The position numbers and the translations under genes are program-made. Source: Actinomycetes bacterium (GTDB taxonomy: Bacteria > Actinomycetota > Acidimicrobiia > Acidimicrobiales > Microtrichaceae). From it: a DNA stretch of 5,444 bases. Of the stretch, positions 1 to 5,444 are shown one piece after another (positions within the stretch are counted from its first letter, which is position 1; each line of letters starts with the position of its first letter). The stretch covers positions 1 through 5,444 of the forward strand of contig JAEZAI010000639.1 of NCBI GenBank assembly GCA_023427825.1. Reading direction: 5' to 3'. A model generated the notes under the pieces. The model did not search any database. It was not told the origin of the DNA and saw only the letters and a list, made by a program, of their open reading frames with translations.

Positions 1-72
1 CGGCGCGGCCTGACGACGGCGCCGCCAGGCGACCCGGCGCCCCGTCGCCCGGTGCTGGACGGGGCCGTGGGC
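1..72 (-). other. GC-rich sequence downstream of glmM
   Basis: No gene is supported. On the minus strand GGCGAC (49-44) and GTCGCC (33-28) can pair around a 10-base loop soon after the glmM stop, but no T-run follows, so it is at best a weak terminator candidate. The window ends before any downstream gene can be seen. Confidence 0.35.
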
Positions 73-1425
73 TCAGGTGGTGAGGGCCTCGACCGCGGCG
101 ACGAGCGTGTCGACCGCAGCAGCGGCCTCGACCTCGGTGGGAGCCTCGGCCATCACGCGCACCACGGGCTCGGTGCCCGAGGGACGCAGCAGCACCCGAC
201 CCCGCTCGCCGAGCTCGGCCGACACGGCGGCCACCTGGTCGGCCAGGCGGTCGGCCACGTCGGGCATGGGCGACTCGACCCGGACGTTGCGCAGCACCTG
301 CGGCAGCTTTGTCATGGCGGCGTCGGCCAGGTCCCCCAGGGCCGCGCCCTCCCGCACCACCAGGTCGGCGAGCACGACCGCGCTCAAGAGGCCGTCGCCC
401 GTGGTGCCCAGGTCGCCGAACACCAGGTGGCCCGACTGCTCGCCGCCCAGGCTGAACCCGCCATCGGCCATGGCGGCCAGCACGTAGCGGTCGCCCACGG
501 CGGTCTCCACCACGGTGATGCCCTGCCGACCCATCGCCTGGCGGAAGCCCAGGTTGGACATGACGGTCACCACGACGGTGTCGTCGGTGAGCCGGCCACG
601 GTCGCGCAGGTCGGTCGCGCACAGCGCCAGGATCTGGTCGCCGTCGACCAGGCGGCCTCGCTCGTCGACCGCCAGCAGGCGGTCCGCGTCGCCGTCGAAC
701 GCCAGGCCCAGGTGCGCGCCCTCCTCCACCACCGCGCGCTGCAGCTCCTCGGGGTGGGTGGAGCCGCAGCCGTCGTTGATGTTGGTGCCGTCGGGCTCCG
801 CGAACAGCACGACCACCTCGGCCCCGAGATCAGCGAGCACGTCGGGCGCGATGGCGGACGCGGCGCCGTTGGCGCAGTCGACCACCACGCGCAGACCTCC
901 GAGCCGGCGGCCCTCGGTGACGCCCTCGATCGACGCGGCGTAGTCGTGCGCCAGGTCGACATCGGCCAGCAGCGTGCCGACGCGCTCGCCCGTGGGCGCG
1001 TCGTCGATCGACCCGCCCGGCCCGGATGCGGGCGACAGGGCGCGGTCCATCTCGGCCTCCACCGCGGACTGCTGCTCGTCGGTGAGCTTCACGCCGCCGG
1101 GAGCGAACAGCTTGATCCCGTTGTCGGCGTACTGGTTGTGCGACGCGGAGATCACCACGCCCACGACCTGGTCGCGCTCGGCGGCGAACGCGACCGCAGG
1201 TGTGGGGACCACGCCGGCCAGCACGGCGTCCGCGCCCTCGGCGCAGATGCCGGCGGCGACGGCGGCCTCGAGCAGCGGTCCGGAGCGACGCGTGTCGCGA
1301 CCGATGACCACGCGCCGGGCCCCGAAGGCCCTGACGGCGGCACGGCCGAAGGCGAGCGCGATCTCGGGGGTGAGGTCGCGTCCGGCGACCCCGCGGACCC
1401 CGTCCGTGCCGAAGCGGACGGTCAC
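73..1425 (-). CDS. glmM: Phosphoglucosamine mutase
   Basis: GlmM interconverts glucosamine-6-phosphate and glucosamine-1-phosphate, the step between GlmS and GlmU on the way to UDP-GlcNAc for peptidoglycan. The 450-aa protein belongs to the alpha-D-phosphohexomutase family and has all four functional loops: the N-terminal FGTDGVRGVAG (5-15); the phosphoserine loop VISASHN (91-97) with S95 as the phosphorylated residue; the metal loop DGDADR (244-249); the sugar-binding GGEQSGH (327-333); and the phosphate-binding RPSGTEP (414-420). The residue after SASHN is Gln98 where proline is usual. The start is GTG at 1425, ten bases beyond the rpsI stop, placed to fit the family N-terminus. I see no Shine-Dalgarno sequence (upstream bases are CCCACCGCC), so translation probably depends on coupling to rpsI. 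Location after rpsI is normal for actinobacteria. Confidence 0.97.
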   Translation of the reverse strand: MTVRFGTDGVRGVAGRDLTPEIALAFGRAAVRAFGARRVVIGRDTRRSGPLLEAAVAAGICAEGADAVLAGVVPTPAVAFAAERDQVVGVVISASHNQYADNGIKLFAPGGVKLTDEQQSAVEAEMDRALSPASGPGGSIDDAPTGERVGTLLADVDLAHDYAASIEGVTEGRRLGGLRVVVDCANGAASAIAPDVLADLGAEVVVLFAEPDGTNINDGCGSTHPEELQRAVVEEGAHLGLAFDGDADRLLAVDERGRLVDGDQILALCATDLRDRGRLTDDTVVVTVMSNLGFRQAMGRQGITVVETAVGDRYVLAAMADGGFSLGGEQSGHLVFGDLGTTGDGLLSAVVLADLVVREGAALGDLADAAMTKLPQVLRNVRVESPMPDVADRLADQVAAVSAELGERGRVLLRPSGTEPVVRVMAEAPTEVEAAAAVDTLVAAVEALTT

Positions 1426-1435
1426 GGCGGTGGGA

Positions 1436-1828
1436 TCAGCGCTTGGAGTACTGAGGCGCCTTGCGGGCCTTCTTGAGGCCGTACTTCTTGGACTCCTTCT
1501 CGCGGGCGTCGCGGGAGAGGAAGCCGGCCTTCTTGAGCGTGGGGCGCATCTCGGGGTCGAGCTCGACGAGCGAGCGGGCGATGCCCAGACGGATGGCGCC
1601 GGCCTGGCCGGTCACGCCGCCGCCGTGCAGCGTGGCGTCCACGTCGTAGACCTCGTTGGTGGAGGTCACGCGCAGCGGCTCGGTGAGGATCATCCGGTGC
1701 GTGGCGTTCGGGAAGTAGTCCTCGACCGGACGCTTGTTGATCGTGATGACGCCGGTGCCGGGCCGCAGCCGGACACGGGCGACGGCCCGCTTGCGACGAC
1801 CGGTGGTCTGGGTGAGAGGGGTGCTCAT
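1436..1828 (-). CDS. rpsI: 30S ribosomal protein S9
   Basis: S9 sits in the head of the small subunit, and its basic C-terminal tail reaches the P-site tRNA anticodon loop. The 130-aa product shows [19 protein letters not shown] (8-26), [12 protein letters not shown] (28-39), the [26 protein letters not shown] block (67-92), [23 protein letters not shown] (103-125) and the universal terminal SKR, whose arginine contacts tRNA. The length is typical. The ATG has GGAG (1838-1835) with a six-base spacer, starting just beyond the rplM stop, so ribosomes finishing L13 can reinitiate here. Confidence 0.98.
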   Translation of the reverse strand: MSTPLTQTTGRRKRAVARVRLRPGTGVITINKRPVEDYFPNATHRMILTEPLRVTSTNEVYDVDATLHGGGVTGQAGAIRLGIARSLVELDPEMRPTLKKAGFLSRDAREKESKKYGLKKARKAPQYSKR

Positions 1829-1834
1829 CTTCTG

Positions 1835-1838
1835 CTCC
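1835..1838 (-). promoter_or_regulatory. Shine-Dalgarno site of rpsI
   Basis: GGAG lies six bases before the rpsI ATG and directly after the rplM TAA (1842-1840), an arrangement that favours coupled translation of the L13-S9 pair. Confidence 0.75.
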
Positions 1839-1839
1839 G

Positions 1840-2289
1840 TTACGAACGCGCCCGGGCGTCGGCGAGGTCGAGGGTCTGCGGCTGCTGGGCCGAGTGAGGA
1901 TGGGTCGGACCGGCGTACACCTTCAGCTTCTTGAGCATCTGGCGGCCGAGCCGGTTCTTGGGGAGCATGCCGCGGATCGTCCGGCGGACGGCCTCCTCGG
2001 GCTTCTCCGCCAGGAGGGTGGCGTACGTGGTCGAGCGGATGCCGCCCGGGTAGCCGGTGTGGTGGTACACCTGCTTGGCGTCGGCCTTGTTGGCCGTGAG
2101 CACCAGCTTGTCGGCGTTGACGATGATCACGTGGTCGCCGGTGTCGAGGTGCGGGGTGTACATGGCCTTGTGCTTGCCGCGCAGGATCCGGGCCACCTCG
2201 GTGGACATGCGACCGAGGGTCAGGCCCTCTGCGTCGACGACGTACCAGCCGCGCTCGATCTCGTCTGCTCGTGGCGAATAGGTGCGCAC
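1840..2289 (-). CDS. rplM: 50S ribosomal protein L13
   Basis: L13 is an early-assembly large-subunit protein. With a GTG start at 2289 it is 149 aa and begins [22 protein letters not shown], matching the usual actinobacterial start. Conserved blocks are [38 protein letters not shown] (about 25-62), [43 protein letters not shown] (about 108-138). The frame continues upstream to an ATG at 2358, but the added residues are Arg/His-rich and unlike L13. A second in-frame GTG at 2298 would add three residues. I prefer 2289 because GAGAG (2302-2298) lies eight bases before it and would overlap the other start. The 11-base gap to rpsI and the SD placed at its stop codon mark the standard rplM-rpsI pair. 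In E. coli L13 represses its own operon; whether that occurs here is unknown. Confidence 0.96.
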   Translation of the reverse strand: MRTYSPRADEIERGWYVVDAEGLTLGRMSTEVARILRGKHKAMYTPHLDTGDHVIIVNADKLVLTANKADAKQVYHHTGYPGGIRSTTYATLLAEKPEEAVRRTIRGMLPKNRLGRQMLKKLKVYAGPTHPHSAQQPQTLDLADARARS

Positions 2290-2520
2290 TGCACTCACTC
2301 TCTCGGTTCTTCGGTCTTCGTGCCGTCGGTGGGGGTGCGACGCACGTGCGCTGGGCACGGGACGCGGCGACCGACTGCGGGGCCCGACCGGGTGTGGTGG
2401 ATCGGACGACCCGACCTGTCGATCAGGCGCGTCCGACCGCTCGGGCCGACGGGCAAGCGTACGGGGTGGCGGCCTCGAAGTGCAAGCGCCCCCTCGGACC
2501 GCCCGCCGTCGACCGTCGGG
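2290..2520 (-). other. 231-bp truA-rplM intergenic region / rplM leader
   Basis: No gene is supported here. In transcription order it holds a possible promoter (2485-2456), then about 160 bases of GC-rich leader. That leader includes a small wobble hairpin (GGTCGG, 5-base loop, CCGATC, about 2418-2402), a perfect 10-base palindrome CGCACGTGCG (2341-2350), and a purine-rich run (about 2320-2296) just before the rplM start. I see no clear terminator behind truA. Confidence 0.6.
2456..2485 (-). promoter_or_regulatory. Possible housekeeping-sigma promoter for rplM-rpsI-glmM
   Basis: On the minus strand TTGCAC (2485-2480) and TACGCT (2461-2456) are separated by 18 bp. The -10 fits the TAnnnT pattern common in actinobacteria, and the -35 keeps TTG but departs from TTGACA afterwards. 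The heptamer CGCTTGC occurs twice, around the -35 and overlapping the -10, 29 bp apart. Transcription would start near 2449, giving a leader of about 160 nt. It is the best candidate in the gap, but in DNA this GC-rich such a match is only suggestive. Confidence 0.4.
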
Positions 2521-3363
2521 TCAGTAGCCGACCTCCCACAGGACCAGCCCGTGCGGCGGCGCGAGCTGGCCGGCCTTCGCCCGGTCCCGCGAGGCGATCG
2601 CGACGCCGACGTCGTCGGGATGCCGCCGGCCCCGACCCACGTCCACGAGCAGACCGGTGATCGACCGCACCATCTGGTGGCAGAAGGCGGTGGCAGTGAT
2701 CTCGAACGTCAGCAGGCCCGGTCGGTCCGGGTCCTCGGACCAGTCGGCCGCCAGCACGCGGCGCACGAGCGACACCGGCGTCGCGTCCGGGACCGACGGC
2801 TTGGGACGACGGCAGCAGCACGAGAAGTCGTGCTCCCCCAGGAGGTGGACGCACGCCGCCTGCATCCGCGCCACGTCGAGCGGCTGATCGACCCACCACG
2901 CCGTACCGGCCAGGAACGGGTCGGGGACGTCCTGGTTCAGCACCGTGTAGTGGTACGTGCGGCTGCGGGCCGAGAAGCGGGCGTCGAAGCCGTCGTCGAC
3001 CACCGACACCGACCGCACGACGACCGCGGGACCGACCAGCGCGTTGAGCGCGTCCCGGAGCCGGCGCGGTCCGTCGTGGTCGCCGCGGCGGTCGGGGCGG
3101 GCGAGCTCCTCGAGCGCCGCGGCCGGCACGTCGAGGCTGACCACCTGGCCCCGGGCGTGGACGCCGGTGTCGGTGCGGCCGGCGCAGGTCAGCTCGACCG
3201 GCAACTGCAGGACGCGCTCCACGGCCTGGCGCAGCGAGCCACCCACGGTGTCGACCCCACGGTTCTCGGCGAAGCCGTGGAACCCGGACCCGTCGTACGC
3301 GACGTCGAGCCGCAGCCGGACCGTCGGGGCGGCCGCCTCGGCCTGGGTTCTCGTGACATCCAT
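2521..3363 (-). CDS. truA: tRNA pseudouridine(38-40) synthase TruA
   Basis: TruA isomerises uridines 38, 39 and 40 of the tRNA anticodon arm to pseudouridine in the cytoplasm. The 280-aa protein has the family blocks in order: LDVAYDGSGFHGFAENRGVDTVGGSL (19-44), the catalytic loop CAGRTDTGVHARGQV (60-74) with the nucleophile D65, RTYHYTVLN (135-143), the FEITATAFCHQMVRSITGLLVDVGRG block (220-245), and the C-terminal APPHGLVLWEVGY (268-280). Where many relatives have a DFSSF-type segment, this protein has DFSCCCRR, three cysteines in a row at 182-184. The ATG at 3363 is the only good start before the conserved core; its ribosome-binding site is weak (GAG six bases upstream). It lies between rplQ and rplM, its usual actinobacterial place, but is separated from rplQ by a terminator and 95 bp. 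I see no convincing promoter in that gap, so expression may rely on read-through. Confidence 0.96.
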   Translation of the reverse strand: MDVTRTQAEAAAPTVRLRLDVAYDGSGFHGFAENRGVDTVGGSLRQAVERVLQLPVELTCAGRTDTGVHARGQVVSLDVPAAALEELARPDRRGDHDGPRRLRDALNALVGPAVVVRSVSVVDDGFDARFSARSRTYHYTVLNQDVPDPFLAGTAWWVDQPLDVARMQAACVHLLGEHDFSCCCRRPKPSVPDATPVSLVRRVLAADWSEDPDRPGLLTFEITATAFCHQMVRSITGLLVDVGRGRRHPDDVGVAIASRDRAKAGQLAPPHGLVLWEVGY

Positions 3364-3409
3364 GCGTCGCTCAGCCCGCTCGGTGGCGTCGGAAACCGGT
3401 GAGGGGTCG

Positions 3410-3446
3410 AAAACGGCGAAACGGGGCGACCCGGAGGTCGCCCCGT
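3410..3446 (-). terminator. Intrinsic terminator after rplQ
   Basis: Read on the minus strand, the arms ACGGGGCGACC (3446-3436) and GGTCGCCCCGT (3431-3421) are perfectly complementary over 11 bp and enclose the four-base loop TCCG. In RNA this gives C(UCCG)G, a member of the unusually stable UNCG tetraloop class. T-rich sequence follows (TTT at 3421-3419 and TTTT at 3413-3410). The T-run is broken by CGCCG, so termination may be partial, which would leave some read-through into truA. On the plus strand no T-run follows, so the direction is clear. Confidence 0.8.
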
Positions 3447-3458
3447 CACGCCGATCGA

Positions 3459-3815
3459 TCAGACCAGCTCGAGCTTGGCCATGGGGGCGTTGTCCCCGTG
3501 GCGCGTGCCGAGCTTGAGGATCCGCGTGTAGCCGCCCGGCCGGGTGGCGTAGCGCGGGCCGATCTCGTCCATGAGGATCGCAGCGATCTCCTGGTCACCG
3601 ATGTAGGCCAGGATCTGGCGGTGGTTGTGCAGACCGCCCTTCTTGGCCTTGGTGATCAGCTTCTCGGCGATCGGGCGCACCGCCTTGGCCTTGGCCTCGG
3701 TGGTGACGATGCCGGTGGGCGACGCCACGAGCGACGCCACGAGGTTGGCCATGATCTGGCGCTGGTGCTTGGCGCTGCCGCCGAAGGCGCGCCCCTTCTT
3801 GGGAGTGGCTGGCAT
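3459..3815 (-). CDS. rplQ: 50S ribosomal protein L17
   Basis: L17 is a large-subunit protein located near the peptide exit tunnel region of the ribosome. The 118-aa product has the expected family landmarks: an N-terminal basic stretch PKKGRAFGGSAKHQRQIMANLVASL (5-29), TTEAKAKAVRPIAEKLITKAKKG (38-60), and the C-terminal block RPGGYTRILKLGTRHGDNAPMAKLELV (92-118). It ends directly after LELV and so lacks the long C-terminal extension found in mycobacterial L17. The ATG is preceded by GGAG at about 12 bases, slightly far but usable, and lies 17 bp after the rpoA stop, which indicates co-transcription and probable translational coupling. A strong hairpin terminator begins 12 bp beyond its TGA stop, so this looks like the last gene of the alpha-operon transcript. 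Confidence 0.97.
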   Translation of the reverse strand: MPATPKKGRAFGGSAKHQRQIMANLVASLVASPTGIVTTEAKAKAVRPIAEKLITKAKKGGLHNHRQILAYIGDQEIAAILMDEIGPRYATRPGGYTRILKLGTRHGDNAPMAKLELV

Positions 3816-3832
3816 GTCTCTACAGCTCCGGC

Positions 3833-4768
3833 TCAGTCCCGACCGCGGAGCGACAGGCCCCGCTCGTCGAGCTTCTCGATGACTTCGTCCAGGGACTTCT
3901 GACCGAAGTTGGTGATCGCCAGCAGGTCGTCCTCGGACTTCTGCAGCAGCTCACCGACGGTGTTGACCTGGGCCCGCTTGAGGCAGTTGCGGGGCCGCTC
4001 CGACAGGTCGAGCTCCTCGATCGCGAGCTCGAGGTCGGGAGACGTGGCGACCGCGGCGGCGGCCTCGGTGAGGGTCAGGCCCTCGGGCTCCTCGGACATC
4101 TGCTCGACGAGCTCGACCAGCGACTTCAGCGTGGCGCCGGCCGAGGCCAGGGCGTCGCGAGGCGTCATGGACGAGTCGGTCTCGATGTCGAGGACCAGGC
4201 GGTCGTAGTTGGTCGACTGCTCGACGCGGGTCGGCTCGACCGAGAACGTCACGCGGCGGACCGGCGAGAAGATCGCGTCGATCGGGATGACGCCGATCGT
4301 GGAGCTGCTGCGGCCGAGCGCCGACAGGTAGCCCTTGCCGCGGTCGACGGTGAGGTCGACGGCCAGGCGGGCCTTGCCGTTCAGCGTGGCGATGTGCAGG
4401 TCGGGGTTCAGGATCTCGACGTCGGAGGTGGCCTGGATGTCACCGGCGGTGACCTCGGCGGGCCCGCGCACGTCCAGGCGGAGCGTGATCGGGTCGTCGG
4501 ACGTGGAGGTGAGGACCACGTCCTTGAGGTTGAGGATGATGTCGGTGACGTCCTCGGTCACGCCGGTGAGCGTGTCGAACTCGTGCAGGGCGTCGTCGAA
4601 GCGGACCTCGGTGATCGCGGCGCCGGGGATCGACGAGAGCAGGGTGCGGCGCAGGGAGTTGCCGAGCGTGTGGCCGAAGCCGGGCTCCAACGGGCTGATG
4701 GCGAACCGCTGGCGGTTGGCCTCTTCCTCGTCGATGGCCTCCACGGTGGGGCGTTGGATGACGAGCAT
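3833..4768 (-). CDS. rpoA: DNA-directed RNA polymerase subunit alpha
   Basis: The alpha subunit dimerises to scaffold beta and beta' during RNA polymerase assembly, and its C-terminal domain contacts UP-element DNA and activators. The protein is 311 aa. The N-terminal domain (about 1-230) shows LEPGFGHTLGNSLRRTLLSSIPG (27-49), EDVTDIILNLK (72-82), NPDLHIATLN (121-130) and PRDALASAGATL (203-214). The C-terminal domain (about 248-311) shows ELDLSERPRNCLKR, VNTVGELL and NFGQKSLDEV; R258 and N261 align with the DNA-contacting R265 and N268 of E. coli alpha. The frame runs upstream another 70 codons into rpsD, but that extension is low-complexity Arg/Pro/Ala. The ATG at 4768 gives the standard MLVIQRPT start and has GAGGT nine bases upstream. 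The protein ends at GLSLRGRD, without the acidic tail of mycobacterial and streptomycete alphas. Linker residues 232-246 are Ala-rich. It sits between rpsD and rplQ as in most bacteria. Confidence 0.98.
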   Translation of the reverse strand: MLVIQRPTVEAIDEEEANRQRFAISPLEPGFGHTLGNSLRRTLLSSIPGAAITEVRFDDALHEFDTLTGVTEDVTDIILNLKDVVLTSTSDDPITLRLDVRGPAEVTAGDIQATSDVEILNPDLHIATLNGKARLAVDLTVDRGKGYLSALGRSSSTIGVIPIDAIFSPVRRVTFSVEPTRVEQSTNYDRLVLDIETDSSMTPRDALASAGATLKSLVELVEQMSEEPEGLTLTEAAAAVATSPDLELAIEELDLSERPRNCLKRAQVNTVGELLQKSEDDLLAITNFGQKSLDEVIEKLDERGLSLRGRD

Positions 4769-4772
4769 CTGA
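4755..4772 (-). repeat. 18-bp direct repeat, copy over the rpoA start codon
   Basis: The minus-strand sequence TCAGATGCTCGTCATCCA spans the last bases before the rpoA ATG and its first codons (MLVIQ). An identical copy lies 224 bp upstream in transcription order, inside rpsD (4979-4996), read in the same codon phase. I read this directly from the sequence; whether it reflects duplication, conversion or coincidence is unknown. Confidence 0.85.
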
Positions 4773-4777
4773 TGCGT

Positions 4778-4782
4778 ACCTC
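4778..4782 (-). promoter_or_regulatory. Shine-Dalgarno site of rpoA
   Basis: On the minus strand GAGGT lies nine bases before the ATG at 4768, a near-ideal ribosome-binding site that decides the rpoA start against the longer in-frame extension. It sits inside the 12-base palindrome GTACCGAGGTAC (4776-4787), so the site could be partly hidden in a short hairpin. Confidence 0.75.
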
Positions 4783-4827
4783 GGTACTGGACGGGCGGGT
4801 CTGGGGCGGGCGGGGTGAGCGAGCGGA

Positions 4828-5444
4828 TTACTTGGAGTAGAGCTCGACGATGAGCTGCTCGCGCACCGGGACGTCGATGTGCTCGCGGAGCGGCAGCTCC
4901 CGGACGGTGACCTCCTGGCCCCCTTCGGCGGTGTCCAGCCACGGAGCGGCGGGACGGCCCAGGGTCTCCAGGTTCCACTGGATGACGAGCATCTGACGGG
5001 ACTTCTCACGCAGGCGGATGACGTCGCCCTTGCGGACCCGGTAGCTGGGGATGTTCACCCGGCGACCGTTGACCTCGATGTGGCCGTGGGTCACGAACTG
5101 GCGGGCCTGCGGACGGGTGGCGGCCAGGCCGGCCCGGTACACCACGTTGTCCAGGCGCTGCTCGCAGTAGCGCAGCAGGTTCTCGCCGGTCACGCCCTGG
5201 CGGCGGTTCGCCTCCTCGTAGAGGTTGCGGAACTGCTTCTCGGTCATGCCGTACGCGAAGCGGGCCTTCTGCTTCTCCTGCAGCTGCAGCAGGTACTCGC
5301 TGACGTTGCCGCGGCGACGGGTGCGTCCGTGCTCGCCGGGCGGGTACGGGCGCTTCTCCATGGCGATGTTCTCGCCGTTGGTGCCCCAGATGTTGGTGCC
5401 GAGGCGGCGCGAGACGCGCGCCCGGGGGCCGGTGTAGCGGGACA
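4828..5444 (-). CDS. rpsD: 30S ribosomal protein S4 (start codon clipped by one base)
   Basis: S4 is a primary 16S rRNA-binding protein that nucleates 30S assembly at the five-way junction of the 5' domain; in some bacteria it also represses translation of its own operon. Reading back from the TAA stop, the frame stays open to the window edge, where the final bases TG are followed by codons for [15 protein letters not shown]. This matches the usual M-x-RYTGP start, so only the first base of the initiator is missing and the full protein would be 205 aa, normal for the family. The Met at about residue 29 is internal: starting there would lose the conserved N-terminus. Visible landmarks are RRPYPPG-type [10 protein letters not shown] (31-40), [17 protein letters not shown] (50-66), the S4 RNA-binding domain from about 97 to 155 ([10 protein letters not shown], then [17 protein letters not shown]) and the terminal [10 protein letters not shown]. 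The N-terminal segment has no cysteines, so this is the zinc-free form. It is followed by rpoA after 59 bp. Confidence 0.97.
   Translation of the reverse strand, partial: SRYTGPRARVSRRLGTNIWGTNGENIAMEKRPYPPGEHGRTRRRGNVSEYLLQLQEKQKARFAYGMTEKQFRNLYEEANRRQGVTGENLLRYCEQRLDNVVYRAGLAATRPQARQFVTHGHIEVNGRRVNIPSYRVRKGDVIRLREKSRQMLVIQWNLETLGRPAAPWLDTAEGGQEVTVRELPLREHIDVPVREQLIVELYSK
4979..4996 (-). repeat. 18-bp direct repeat, copy inside rpsD
   Basis: This is identical to the 18-mer over the rpoA start and encodes QMLVIQ (S4 residues 151-156). Its internal ATG (4992-4990) has a purine-rich GAGAAG nine bases before it, so it superficially resembles a start site. It lies at the end of the S4 RNA-binding domain, where family members vary. 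Confidence 0.85.

Noticed and set aside
52..1476. Long plus-strand open frame of 474 codons opposite glmM
   Set aside because: It is the antisense shadow of glmM in GC-rich DNA; the product is Gly/His/Arg/Ala-rich low complexity with no family motifs.
2290..2358. 23-codon N-terminal extension of rplM starting at an upstream ATG
   Set aside because: The added residues are unlike L13, and the downstream GTG fits both the family start and the purine-rich site before it.
2423..2899. Minus-strand 158-codon frame across the truA end and the spacer
   Set aside because: It is an out-of-frame shadow of truA and its composition is Arg/Gly/Pro-rich with no homology I recognise.
1894..3402. Plus-strand open frame of 502 codons opposite rplM and truA
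   Set aside because: It runs across two well-identified minus-strand genes and their spacer, is low complexity and shows no recognisable domain.
3364..3409. Promoter for truA
   Set aside because: No -10/-35 pair with acceptable spacing is visible; the T-rich bases are better explained as the terminator tail.
4769..4978. 70-codon N-terminal extension of rpoA
   Set aside because: It overlaps the end of rpsD in another frame, is Arg/Pro/Ala-rich, and the ATG at 4768 has a good ribosome-binding site and the family N-terminus.
4990..4992. Internal ATG in rpsD with a purine-rich sequence upstream as a separate small gene
   Set aside because: It is in frame within a conserved S4 and would only give the last 54 residues; nothing independent supports it.

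Overview
This is a high-GC window that reads as ordinary chromosomal housekeeping DNA from an actinobacterium. Every gene lies on the minus strand, so transcription runs from high to low coordinates. The gene order is rpsD, rpoA, rplQ, truA, rplM, rpsI, glmM, the well-known actinobacterial arrangement at the distal end of the ribosomal-protein/alpha operon. The RNA polymerase alpha subunit lacks the long acidic C-terminal tail, and L17 lacks the C-terminal extension, that mycobacteria carry. This hints at a deep-branching actinobacterial class such as Acidimicrobiia, but it is an inference from remembered family sequences, not a placement.

Layout in transcription order. Positions 5444-4828 hold rpsD (S4); the window edge removes only the first base of its start codon. 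A 59-bp gap containing a clear Shine-Dalgarno site leads into rpoA (4768-3833), followed after 17 bp by rplQ (3815-3459). Twelve bases past the rplQ stop is a perfect 11-bp hairpin closed by a C(UCCG)G loop and followed by T-rich sequence, a convincing intrinsic terminator that ends the alpha-operon unit. truA (3363-2521) follows. A 231-bp non-coding stretch then carries a possible promoter and a leader of about 160 nt before rplM (2289-1840). rpsI (1828-1436) follows 11 bp later and glmM (1425-73) 10 bp after that. The last 72 bases hold no gene I can support.

The genes serve growth functions: small- and large-subunit ribosomal proteins, the polymerase assembly subunit, a tRNA pseudouridine synthase, and the phosphoglucosamine mutase that feeds UDP-GlcNAc into cell-wall synthesis. 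I found no mobile element, CRISPR array, RNA gene, toxin or defence system, and nothing that looks like a new system. The points worth a second look are small: an 18-bp exact repeat shared by rpsD and the rpoA start, a small palindrome over the rpoA ribosome-binding site, the rplQ-truA terminator, the rplM leader, and a few unusual residues in GlmM and TruA.
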